NCBI GenBank assembly: GCA_027858615.1
Contig: JAQICJ010000212.1
Coordinates: forward strand, 1 to 37,458
DNA length: 37,458 bases
Direction of reading: 5' to 3'
From: Deltaproteobacteria bacterium
GTDB lineage: Bacteria; Myxococcota_A; Polyangia; HGW-17
Under the pieces are notes generated by a model. The model saw only the letters and a list, made by a program, of their open reading frames with translations, did no database searches and was not told the DNA's origin. A program made the translations under genes and the position numbers. The number at the start of each line of letters is the position of its first letter. The first letter of the stretch is position 1. Positions 7,512-15,000 of this stretch are shown one piece after another.

Positions 7512-9137
7512 ATGAATGCTATTTTTAATCTGCCAACACCAGTTAATGAGCCTGTTTTAAATTATAAACCCGGTTCCCAAGAACGGAAATTAGTAGAGAA
7601 AGAGTTGCAAAGGCAACTTGATGAGGATTTGGAAATCCCCTTGATTATCGGTGGCAAGACTGTGAAAACCGGCAACATCGGCAAGATTGTTTGTCCTCAC
7701 GATCACGGGAAAGTGCTTGCTACCTATCATAAAGCTGGTGAAAAAGAAGTAAAAATGGCAATTGATACCGCTCTTAAAGCTAAAGAACAATGGGCACAAA
7801 TGCATTGGTCTGATCGAGCTGCCATCTTTTTGAAAGCAGCCGAACTCATAACCACCAAATATCGCTATATTCTCAATGCGGCCACCATGCTTAATCAATC
7901 AAAAAGTATCCATCAAGCCGAGATTGATGCTACAGCCGAACTGGCTGATTTTTACAGATTCAATGCTTATTTCCTGCAGGAAATTTATAAAGATCAGCCC
8001 ATGTATAATGCTCCGGGTGCTTGGAATCGCCTTGAATTCCGTCCTCTCGAAGGTTTTATTTTTGCAATCACTCCGTTCAACTTTGTTTCCATAGCAGGTA
8101 ATCTTCCCACTGCACCGGCTCTCACTGGTAATGTGGTTTTGTGGAAACCTGCTTCCTCGGTTGTATATTCCAACTACTATCTGATGCTGCTTTTCAAAGA
8201 GGCTGGACTTCCCGACGGTGTTATCAATTTTGTGCCCGGCAGTGGTGCCCAAGTGGGTAACCCGGTTCTTGACGATGAAAATCTGGCTGGAATCCACTTT
8301 ACTGGCTCTACCGGTACTTTCAATTATATGTGGAAGAAAATTGGCAACAACATTGCCAAATACAAGACTTTTCCCCGCATTGTCGGTGAAACAGGTGGTA
8401 AAGACTTCATCTTTGTTCACAAAAGCGCTTCTACAACCGAAGTTGCTGTGGCCGCAGTCAGAGGATCCTTTGAATATCAGGGCCAAAAATGTTCGGCAGC
8501 TTCCAGAATGTATGTTCCCAAATCAAGTTGGGGAGAAATCAAAGACAAAATCCAGACCATGGCAAAAGATATAAAAATGGGTGATCCCCTTGATTTTAAA
8601 AACTTCATGAATGCTGTTATTGATGAGAATGCCTTTGATTCTATTACCGAATATATTGACTATGCAGCCAAAGCTGACAAGGCCGAAATCATCTGTGGTG
8701 GCAAATATGACAAAAAAAAGGGCTATTATATTGATCCCACAGTCATCGTAACTACCGATCCTCATTTCAAGACCATCGAAGAGGAAATCTTTGGTCCTGT
8801 TCTCACTGTTTATGTATATGAAGATGATAAATATGAAGAAACCCTCAAATTGTGCGACTCCACTTCACCTTATGGACTGACTGGAGCTATTTTCTCCAAA
8901 GATCGTTTTGCCGTTCAAACTGCCTATGCAGCCCTGAGAAACAGTGCAGGCAACTTCTATATTAACGACAAGCCTACCGGTGCAGTAGTAGGGCAACAAC
9001 CCTTCGGCGGAGCCCGTGGAAGTGGTACCAACGATAAAGCCGGCAGCGCTCTCAACCTGCAAAAATGGATTTCCCACCGCACCATCAAGGAAACATTCTG
9101 CCCGGCTCGCGATTACAAATATCCTTTCATGAAGTAA
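7512..9137 (+). CDS. pruA: L-glutamate gamma-semialdehyde (P5C) dehydrogenase
   Basis: A 541-aa NAD-dependent aldehyde dehydrogenase that oxidises glutamate semialdehyde/1-pyrroline-5-carboxylate to glutamate, the second step of proline catabolism. It matches the stand-alone ALDH4-like form in length. Catalytic Glu293 lies in V-G-E-T-G-G-K-D and nucleophile Cys327 in G-Q-K-C-S-A-A-S-R. The oxyanion Asn190 is in T-P-F-N-F, and the Rossmann motif F-T-G-S-T is at 263-267. The N-terminal L-P-x-P-x-N-E-P motif is typical of the family. Start supported by AAAGGAGGT 9 bp upstream of ATG. No proline dehydrogenase (PutA/PRODH) is next to it, so the pathway partner must be elsewhere. Codon use looks chromosomal and more GC-rich than the mobile element. 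Confidence 0.93.
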   Translation: MNAIFNLPTPVNEPVLNYKPGSQERKLVEKELQRQLDEDLEIPLIIGGKTVKTGNIGKIVCPHDHGKVLATYHKAGEKEVKMAIDTALKAKEQWAQMHWSDRAAIFLKAAELITTKYRYILNAATMLNQSKSIHQAEIDATAELADFYRFNAYFLQEIYKDQPMYNAPGAWNRLEFRPLEGFIFAITPFNFVSIAGNLPTAPALTGNVVLWKPASSVVYSNYYLMLLFKEAGLPDGVINFVPGSGAQVGNPVLDDENLAGIHFTGSTGTFNYMWKKIGNNIAKYKTFPRIVGETGGKDFIFVHKSASTTEVAVAAVRGSFEYQGQKCSAASRMYVPKSSWGEIKDKIQTMAKDIKMGDPLDFKNFMNAVIDENAFDSITEYIDYAAKADKAEIICGGKYDKKKGYYIDPTVIVTTDPHFKTIEEEIFGPVLTVYVYEDDKYEETLKLCDSTSPYGLTGAIFSKDRFAVQTAYAALRNSAGNFYINDKPTGAVVGQQPFGGARGSGTNDKAGSALNLQKWISHRTIKETFCPARDYKYPFMK

Positions 9138-9263
9138 TTTCCGAGTTTCCCATTCCAGAGCAAAACCTTCCCTCCTGAATTTCATTTCTGAAGTAATTTT
9201 CAAAAACATCCAAGTAAATCCCCTGTAAGTTCGTATCCCGAAACCTGCAATTTTCTACCAAGG

Positions 9264-9378
9264 GAGAACACAGGAGCTTGCCTTGGGTGTTGGTTTTGAA
9301 TTTTGGGTACAGGATTTACGATTGCCTTGGGGTGTTGTGGTGTGAATTGGGTGGTTGGTTTAGAAGATTTGGTGTTTA
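9264..9378 (-). repeat. Stop-codon-anchored 3' repeat, copy 1
   Basis: Read on the minus strand, this ~115-bp C/A-rich sequence begins at the TAA stop of the Cys-rich lipoprotein gene and ends with AAGCTCCTGTGTTCTC. Copy 2 (12779-12895) shares ACACCCCAA, AAATCCTG, CCCAAAATTCAA, ACCAACACC and the terminal block in the same order. Both copies start at a stop codon. Confidence 0.7.
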
Positions 9379-10122
9379 TTGTTCGGGGCAGTTGCAGATG
9401 GGGTTTTGTTCTTCCAGAATACAATCACTCCAAGCATTATCTCCATTGGCTTTAATATAGGTTGTTCCGTATTCTCCTGAATAATACCAATTTACCACCT
9501 TTGTGTTTTCTGGTGTTGAGATCTGTTTGATTATCAAAACCTGTAATTCCCTATTGACATTAAAAACTGGGACTTGTGTGTAATTTATGTTGAGGCATAA
9601 AGACTTTGGTTCTGTTTTCCAGCCTGTACATTGATTATTTTCTATGATGGCCTCGTAGGCTTCATCTGCCCAGAAACAATAATTATTCAAACAGTCTTCT
9701 TTGTTGTTTTGTTCAGAACAGACGCTTTGTCGGGGAAAGCAGTCAACAGATCTTAAATCAAGTTCAGAACTATCGCTTGATTTTAAAGAATATATTCTAA
9801 CTAAACTTGAAGTCCAGTATAGAAAAGTAGCGTCAGCAGTAGTTCTAGAGTGCCAAGCTTCTGCGTTTCCAACACTTCCGCGAGATATGGGGGGATGGCA
9901 ATTTATATCAGCCTTCAAGGCAGTACAATATCCGTTCTTATAAATTGCAGTAAATCCAAATCTATTATAATCTTGAGGAGCATAATCACAACCCTCACTT
10001 TCGCATTTTGAGGGATTTTCATTAAATTTTTTGCAATGTTCAATAGTGGGATTATTTTCTTCACAGTTGATTAAAAAAAACGAAAATAATAACAAAATAA
10101 TAAAATAAGAATATAATTTCAT
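9376..10122 (-). CDS. Cys-rich secreted lipoprotein, partner of the subtilase
   Basis: A 248-aa protein starting with a lipoprotein signal peptide (K near the N-terminus, hydrophobic core, L-I-N-C at about 17-20). The mature part contains two imperfect repeats of roughly 100 residues, each opening C-x(n)-C-x3-C-[DF]-[YW] (H-C-K-K-F-N...K-C-E-S-E-G-C-D-Y and V-C-S-E-Q-N...D-C-L-N-N-Y-C-F-W) and later N-G-Y-C-T or N-N-Q-C-T-G-W. The even number of cysteines suggests disulphides and an extracytoplasmic location. The start lies 12 bp behind the subtilase stop, with AAGGAG in the gap, so they form an operon. A role as inhibitor, substrate or surface partner of the protease is inference. I do not recognise a named family. 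Confidence 0.8.
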   Translation of the reverse strand: MKLYSYFIILLLFSFFLINCEENNPTIEHCKKFNENPSKCESEGCDYAPQDYNRFGFTAIYKNGYCTALKADINCHPPISRGSVGNAEAWHSRTTADATFLYWTSSLVRIYSLKSSDSSELDLRSVDCFPRQSVCSEQNNKEDCLNNYCFWADEAYEAIIENNQCTGWKTEPKSLCLNINYTQVPVFNVNRELQVLIIKQISTPENTKVVNWYYSGEYGTTYIKANGDNAWSDCILEEQNPICNCPEQ

Positions 10123-10134
10123 AATAAAACTCCT

Positions 10135-12510
10135 TTATTCCGGATCAATATCTGAGTTAGGACCATCAGGATCGTCTCTGCTTGAATCTTCATAAAACCA
10201 GGCAAAGTGAACTCTCATTGAGTTTGTGCCACAGCCGGCGTCATCAGAAGTAACATCAGCTCCCTTAATTTTGAGACGAAACATTTTTCCTCCCAAATTT
10301 CCTGATCTGAAGACTCTTTCTTTTTCTTCGGAAGTACTTACAAATCTGTAAATTGAGGTCCACAGACATATTCCTCCTGATGGAATGCATTCTTCAAGAG
10401 AAAAATTGATATTATCAATTGCCGTTCCATTTTCATGTCGTTTGTCGTACCAGGTAATTACAGCTTTTATTATATCTGTATTGGAAGGGAATGTATTGGA
10501 ATTATAAAGGTATTTGTAATAAACTTCTCCATCGTCAATACAAGTACTCAAGCTTCCCCATCCCCATGGACTATCAAGGCCATACGCATCCCAACGTCTC
10601 ATTTTCAATCGGCCTCCACCCCAAAGATTGTCAAAATCTGAATCGGGTTGACCTGTACTTGGAGAATATGCTCGATCGCCCATTAGAAGTAAATGAGCAT
10701 AGAGTTTTCCTGGATTTTCCATGGCATTACTATATTTATATTTGTAAAAATCCATCAAGTTAGCAGCTCCGGCAGTAACGGTTGGTGTTGCATAACTGGT
10801 ACCACACACAGGATTTTGATAAGGAAAGATGTCAAATGCATAGTTGTTATTAGAAGCCACAGAAAATCTATAGTTTCTACAGGCTGGAGCCATTATATCT
10901 ATTATTGTTCTACCTCTTCCTTCGCTTGTTGTACCTCCGCGAGATGTATTTGGATATATGAATCCATATCTTACTTCATCCTCAGTATTTTGATCAGTTT
11001 GTATTCTTGGTGTTGTTCCTGGAGTAGTAGTTCCTCCAACTACAAAAACTCCCATTGCAGATCCGGGAGAATCTATTCTGCAATTGGTATATGAACTATG
11101 TCCGTCATTGCCCGCTGCATAAATTATTGGAATTCCGGCTTCAAACACTGTATTGGCATCTCGGGAAAGAGAGTCAGTTCCGGTACAAGTAATATCAGTA
11201 CTTGCTGCTTCAATAGACATGCTTAATAAATGTGGATTATAAGAGATTATTTCATCAAAAGCATCGTCAATTAAACCATCTCCATTACTGCCTCCACAAC
11301 CAGTAGAATAATCATTATGAGCTCTCCATAATTTTAGAGCAGAATTGCGAGAAAAACCGCTATATTGTCGTTGATCTATTGCTGAAGGAATATTAATGTC
11401 ATCTTGTCCTTGGGTAATATCTCCCGCCGCAATTCCTGCGACAACTGTAGCATGTTCTGAGCTTGTAGAAGGAAAATTTGTTACACCAGAACACTCTGGA
11501 CTATAAGAATAGAATGGCCAAATCCCTGATCTGTGGCAATGACAATTTCTTCGTAATGCAATTCTGCTGTTTCCATTGGCATCGTTAAAACCCGGGTGTT
11601 CATCATTGTAACTGCTATGCTCCAGAATACCTATGTTGATTCTGTTAAAATAGCCTTTATTACCAAGGTATTCGGCAGTGTACTCATCATCCATAAACTG
11701 CACATAATCAGAACCAGATGTTTCAGTGATCATTTGAGTTCCCCTGCTGATTTCAATTCCAGAAAGATGATTTTCATTCAGAATTCCTGAATGATTTATT
11801 CTGGAAACACTTGGATGAGTGGAAAGGCTGATAATTTGATTGCTGGTGAGAATAGCGTCAAGACTAAAAAGATTAAGATTAGCTTTAATAATAGATCCCC
11901 CGAGATTTGTTATCTGTTTTTGGATGGGGATGCTGACTTGGCGGACTTCTTCCTGTTGGGTCAAAAGATGCTCGTTTCTGACCAGTTGCCTGTCTTCAAA
12001 AGTATTGACTTCGCCAAGCGCTATTGATTCTTCCATCCGGTAGATCAAGGGTTTATAGCTTAATGGCGGTTCAAAATTAACATGGACGTAAAAGGTGGCA
12101 TCCTGGCTTGCGGTACTCATCATCTGTTCCAATCCCGGGGAAATAATTGGAGCACTGTTGTAGTTGCGCGGGTAACCTCTTTGTCCTGTGGCAATCAGAT
12201 CGTCAAGTTCATCTTGAGCCAGGGGGCGGCGTTCAATTGTTGAAATGCCTGAAAAGACTATTTCATTACCGTTTTCGTCTACGGAGATCTGTTCTCCGCT
12301 GACATAGCGCCGACCGTTTATGTCGTCCTTGACTTCCTGAAAAATAATCCCCCTTGGGGTAAAGCCATCTTGCATGGGATGGTTGTACGGTGTTTGGGTT
12401 TGAGGAGGGGAGGAGTTGGATTGGGAGGAGACAGGATTCATTTTGAGATCCTCGGGTTGGTTGTCCGGGGAAGGCTGAGGATCACAACCAATTAAAAAAA
12501 TCAGAATCAA
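10135..12510 (-). CDS. Secreted subtilisin-like (S8) serine protease lipoprotein
   Basis: The frame from TTG 12510 gives 791 aa. A short hydrophobic stretch ends in L-I-G-C (Cys9), a lipobox, then a Pro/Ser/Gln-rich linker (10-50), a propeptide-like domain (about 135-245) and an S8 catalytic domain (about 285-590). His353 is in E-H-A-T-V-V-A-G, the oxyanion Asn468 in Y-A-A-G-N-D, and Ser572 in C-G-T-S-Y-A-T-P. Where the catalytic Asp is expected the sequence reads I-G-I-L-E (Glu297). The last 190 residues are beta-rich. TTG 12510 has no Shine-Dalgarno; ATG 12587 has GGAGGTGG and a promoter, but ten CAGT repeats between them leave it out of frame by two bases. The likely full product in the ON state begins M-F-S-F-K-S-L-F, passes through S-Q-S-V repeats, and enters F-K-F-Y-A-L-I-L-I-F-L-I-G-C. 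Confidence 0.85.
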   Translation of the reverse strand: MILIFLIGCDPQPSPDNQPEDLKMNPVSSQSNSSPPQTQTPYNHPMQDGFTPRGIIFQEVKDDINGRRYVSGEQISVDENGNEIVFSGISTIERRPLAQDELDDLIATGQRGYPRNYNSAPIISPGLEQMMSTASQDATFYVHVNFEPPLSYKPLIYRMEESIALGEVNTFEDRQLVRNEHLLTQQEEVRQVSIPIQKQITNLGGSIIKANLNLFSLDAILTSNQIISLSTHPSVSRINHSGILNENHLSGIEISRGTQMITETSGSDYVQFMDDEYTAEYLGNKGYFNRINIGILEHSSYNDEHPGFNDANGNSRIALRRNCHCHRSGIWPFYSYSPECSGVTNFPSTSSEHATVVAGIAAGDITQGQDDINIPSAIDQRQYSGFSRNSALKLWRAHNDYSTGCGGSNGDGLIDDAFDEIISYNPHLLSMSIEAASTDITCTGTDSLSRDANTVFEAGIPIIYAAGNDGHSSYTNCRIDSPGSAMGVFVVGGTTTPGTTPRIQTDQNTEDEVRYGFIYPNTSRGGTTSEGRGRTIIDIMAPACRNYRFSVASNNNYAFDIFPYQNPVCGTSYATPTVTAGAANLMDFYKYKYSNAMENPGKLYAHLLLMGDRAYSPSTGQPDSDFDNLWGGGRLKMRRWDAYGLDSPWGWGSLSTCIDDGEVYYKYLYNSNTFPSNTDIIKAVITWYDKRHENGTAIDNINFSLEECIPSGGICLWTSIYRFVSTSEEKERVFRSGNLGGKMFRLKIKGADVTSDDAGCGTNSMRVHFAWFYEDSSRDDPDGPNSDIDPE

Positions 12511-12587
12511 GGCATAAAACTTGAACTGACTGACTGACTGACTGACTGACTGACTGACTGACTGAATAAAGATTTAAAAGAAAACAT
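12507..12587 (-). CDS. 26-codon out-of-frame leader ORF through the CAGT repeats
   Basis: This is what the well-supported ATG actually encodes at the present repeat number. It begins M-F-S-F-K-S-L-F, continues in S-Q-S-V units, and stops at TGA 12509-12507. That stop overlaps the TTG (12510-12508) of the protease frame as TTGA, so weak reinitiation could still yield some protease. With 8 or 11 CAGT copies this reading frame would be continuous with the protease. Confidence 0.6.
   Translation of the reverse strand: MFSFKSLFSQSVSQSVSQSVSSSFMP
12525..12564 (-). repeat. Tetranucleotide tract (CAGT)10 inside the protease 5' coding region
   Basis: Ten uninterrupted copies of CAGT on the minus strand (ACTG on the plus). 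Distance from ATG 12587 to the protease frame is 37 + 4n bases, which is divisible by three for n = 8 or 11 but not for n = 10. Such tracts change length by slipped-strand mispairing. Confidence 0.97.
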
Positions 12588-12633
12588 AACCACCTCCAAC
12601 ACGGGCTAAAATGATAAAATTCCAATATAAGAA

Positions 12634-12661
12634 ATTATAGCCCCTGATATTTATTATGCAA
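12634..12661 (-). promoter_or_regulatory. Promoter of the subtilase operon
   Basis: On the minus strand TTGCAT (12661-12656) and a perfect TATAAT (12639-12634) are separated by 16 bp. The predicted start near 12627 gives a leader of about 40 nt, with GGAGGTGG ending 3-4 bases before ATG 12587. Confidence 0.6.
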
Positions 12662-12738
12662 TATGCTAAAGTATAAAAAGAAAGGGTTGTTGTAAAACGT
12701 CTGTAAATAAACGGGAAAACAAGAATAATAAATTAATA

Positions 12739-12762
12739 AAAATTATTAAAAACAATAATTTT
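12739..12762 (-). terminator. AT-only hairpin after the secreted-protein gene
   Basis: AAAATTATT and AATAATTTT form a 9-bp stem around a 6-base loop, followed on the minus strand by T-rich sequence. It could end the transcript of the gene at 12893-13429; the all-AT stem makes this weak. Confidence 0.3.
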
Positions 12763-12778
12763 AGCAAATTTAAGAGGC

Positions 12779-12895
12779 GAGAACACAGGAGCTTGTCCTG
12801 GGTAGCGGCAGTGGTGTTGGTCTTGAATTTTGGGGCAGGATTTTCTAATGCATTGGGGTGTTTTGGTGGATTTGGTGGTTGGGGGTGGGAGTTTA
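12779..12895 (-). repeat. Stop-codon-anchored 3' repeat, copy 2
   Basis: Second copy of the ~115-bp C/A-rich repeat, again beginning at the TAA stop of a secreted-protein gene on the minus strand. It differs from copy 1 by small gaps and an insertion of about 9 bases after ACCAACACC. No protein similarity links the two host genes. Confidence 0.7.
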
Positions 12896-13429
12896 AAAAA
12901 CTGTCAGGTTGGCAAGAATTTTGTAGAAATCTATTTGTCTGTTTTTACAGATGGAATTTTGGATTTTTTTGGAGGTTGAAACAGGTTTGGGTTGACAGGA
13001 AAAGCCCAGAACAAAGCCTTGGTTATTGTGAAGAAGATGAACAATTATCACCTCATTCTTATTTTTTTTGGCAATTACAATTTTGCCAGGGACTTTTTTA
13101 TCACCTATATATAAAGGTTTTTCTGTGAATTTGTTGAATTTTCTATTTTTCAGAACTTTTTTGGTTGTTTTTATCCACTTGGGTATTTGTTTTTCAGATT
13201 TTATATTATCGGCTGCAACCAGTGAAATTCTTGCTCCTGTGGGGTGGTAAAGCATTACTTTTGTATTGGAAAAAGAATTATATTTACCATGCAGCCAATC
13301 TTTGGGCAGGGGAAATTTTAGTTTGTATTCGCGGGAGATATAGTATTCAGCGGCACTGGCTTGAGGCAGATAACTGAACTGCAGGGCAGAGATGAATAGA
13401 AGTGATAAAAAAAACAGTTTATTTTTCAT
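12893..13429 (-). CDS. Small secreted protein of unknown function
   Basis: A 178-aa exported protein. I place the start at ATG 13429 because it gives a clean signal peptide (M-K-N-K-L-F-F, hydrophobic core, cleavage after Q-A-S-A near residue 26); a longer upstream extension would only overlap the aminotransferase. The mature part resembles small periplasmic proteins with an F-P-L-P-K-D-W motif near the start followed by beta strands, a pattern seen in PsbP/DUF1795-like folds, but this is a loose impression. The start overlaps the last 11 bases of the aminotransferase gene, so translation is probably coupled. The stop is the first base block of the 3' repeat. Confidence 0.72.
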   Translation of the reverse strand: MKNKLFFLSLLFISALQFSYLPQASAAEYYISREYKLKFPLPKDWLHGKYNSFSNTKVMLYHPTGARISLVAADNIKSEKQIPKWIKTTKKVLKNRKFNKFTEKPLYIGDKKVPGKIVIAKKNKNEVIIVHLLHNNQGFVLGFSCQPKPVSTSKKIQNSICKNRQIDFYKILANLTVF

Positions 13430-14690
13430 TGAATAATGACATTTGATTTTCGGCTGCTTTACCCCTGATAATCGTGGTGCTATCAACAAAGGATACCGGG
13501 GAGATGGAAACGGAATTGCTGGATTTGTTTGTCCAGGCTTTGGCTGCTTTGAATAAAACAAAATTGAGGGTATTGAGAAATTCCCTGATGGTGGTTTCAC
13601 TGAGATCGCCCATGTTGGAGATCTGGAAATATTTGTCTTCAAAATCATCTTTACAGTTATAGATGATATAGCCAAAGGATTTCATTGCTTTATACAAGGT
13701 TTTAAAGGAAATGAACTCAGGTACTTTGACAATATTGAGGGTGCTTGATTCTTGTCCTGTGGAAGTAAGGAATTCCAGCCCCATTTTTGTGAGAGCCTTT
13801 TTAATGTCCCGATTACGTTTGCGGTAAATTTCCCAGCGTTTTTCAAGACCATCTTCCATCAGTTCATCCAGAGCGGCATCAAGAGCATAAAAACTGGAAA
13901 CGGCAGGAGTAAATGGAGTTTGTTCCATTTCGACTGCGTATTTGCGATAGCGTTTGAGATTGAGGTAATAAACCCTGGGTTTGATATTTTCCATCTTTTT
14001 CCAGGCTCTGTTGTTGACACAAGCAAAGGAAACTCCAGCAATGGCATGGATTGCCTTGTTGGCGGAAGAAAGACAAATATCTATTTTGTCACGGACGACA
14101 TCAATATTTTCGGCTCCAAGGGAAGCTACGGCATCAACAATAAAAATGGCATCGTTTTCGTGGCAGATACTGCCAATTTTACTCACAGGATTGAGAAGTC
14201 CCACCGAAGTTTCGTGATGGGCCATCATAACTGTACTGATTTGGGGATCGGATTCGATTTTCTCTCTGACTTTTTCAATGTCAATAATTTTGGCCCAGCC
14301 AAAATCGAGAACTTCATAATTAAGATTGTGGGTTTGGGCGATCTCAAGATAGCGTTCCCCGAAGGCTCCGTTCATAATTATGAGAATTTTCTTGTCAGCC
14401 GGAACAGCTGAGGAAATGGCTGCTTCCAGAGAAGCTGTTCCGCTGCCGGTTATGGGAACCACTTCATGTTGATCGTCACCCTGGAAAACCTGCTTTAATT
14501 TTCTTCTGATGTTTTTGACGAGGTAAGAAAAGTCTTCGTCGCGATGAGAGATGTCATGATGAACAAGTGCTGCTTTTACCCGCGGAGTTGTGATAACCGG
14601 ACCCGGATTCAAAAGAACGTAACTAGGGGATTTTTTATGGTGAAGAATGTTTTCTATATAATCAAGCAATCTTGAAGAATCACTATGCAT
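13419..14690 (-). CDS. Class V PLP aminotransferase (PhnW/AGAT-like)
   Basis: A 423-aa pyridoxal-phosphate enzyme of the alanine-glyoxylate / 2-aminoethylphosphonate transaminase family. The N-terminal L-L-N-P-G-P-V motif, the phosphate-binding T-G-S-G-T-A-S-L-E, the D-A-V-A-S-L-G strand holding the cofactor Asp, and the S-S-A-N-K-A-I-H lysine segment match PhnW-type proteins. About 55 residues beyond the usual end form a Ser/Thr-rich tail. No phosphonate-degrading genes lie nearby, so the substrate could be serine, alanine or an aminophosphonate. A weak AAAGG precedes the start. The final codons overlap the start of the small secreted-protein gene. Confident of family, not of substrate. Confidence 0.85.
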   Translation of the reverse strand: MHSDSSRLLDYIENILHHKKSPSYVLLNPGPVITTPRVKAALVHHDISHRDEDFSYLVKNIRRKLKQVFQGDDQHEVVPITGSGTASLEAAISSAVPADKKILIIMNGAFGERYLEIAQTHNLNYEVLDFGWAKIIDIEKVREKIESDPQISTVMMAHHETSVGLLNPVSKIGSICHENDAIFIVDAVASLGAENIDVVRDKIDICLSSANKAIHAIAGVSFACVNNRAWKKMENIKPRVYYLNLKRYRKYAVEMEQTPFTPAVSSFYALDAALDELMEDGLEKRWEIYRKRNRDIKKALTKMGLEFLTSTGQESSTLNIVKVPEFISFKTLYKAMKSFGYIIYNCKDDFEDKYFQISNMGDLSETTIREFLNTLNFVLFKAAKAWTNKSSNSVSISPVSFVDSTTIIRGKAAENQMSLFNEK

Positions 14691-14998
14691 AATAATTTGA
14701 CCTTTGAAGTAATATTTCAGGGTTGTTCAAGGTTTGGTGTTGAATTGTTCAAACTCCAAAACCAGCGGTTGTTGACGGCTCCTACTATCAAGCAAAAGTC
14801 GATCCAAGACCATGAATTTGAGCTTTTTTACATGAAAAAATAATAAACTTCAAGCACAAATAAAACAAAGCCCTGATATAAAAGATAAAATGTGTCAATT
14901 GAAATATTTGTAAAAAATCGTGTGAAGATAGTAATTAAGGCAGTTTGTCCCTTTGGAAATTCAAAAACTGTCAGAAAACTGACAGCTATCTGACAGTT
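14691..14998. other. Intergenic region upstream of the aminotransferase
   Basis: A 308-bp spacer with no plausible gene. It holds two TTGTTCAA repeats (14723-14730 and 14745-14752) and, at its right end, the terminator of the glycosyltransferase operon. I see no clear promoter for the aminotransferase. Confidence 0.4.
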
Positions 14999-15000
14999 TT
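14963..15000 (-). terminator. Terminator of the glycosyltransferase-nucleotidyltransferase operon
   Basis: Read on the minus strand, CTGTCAG-TTTT-CTGACAG is a perfect 7-bp hairpin followed by TTTTT. An additional upstream CTGTCAG directly after the stop codon can pair with the same downstream arm through a 12-bp stem (14964-14975 with 14989-15000), so two hairpins compete. Confidence 0.7.

Noticed and set aside
13430-13675. N-terminal extension of the small secreted protein
   Set aside because: The extension is entirely within the aminotransferase gene in another frame, and the internal ATG 13429 gives a clean signal peptide.
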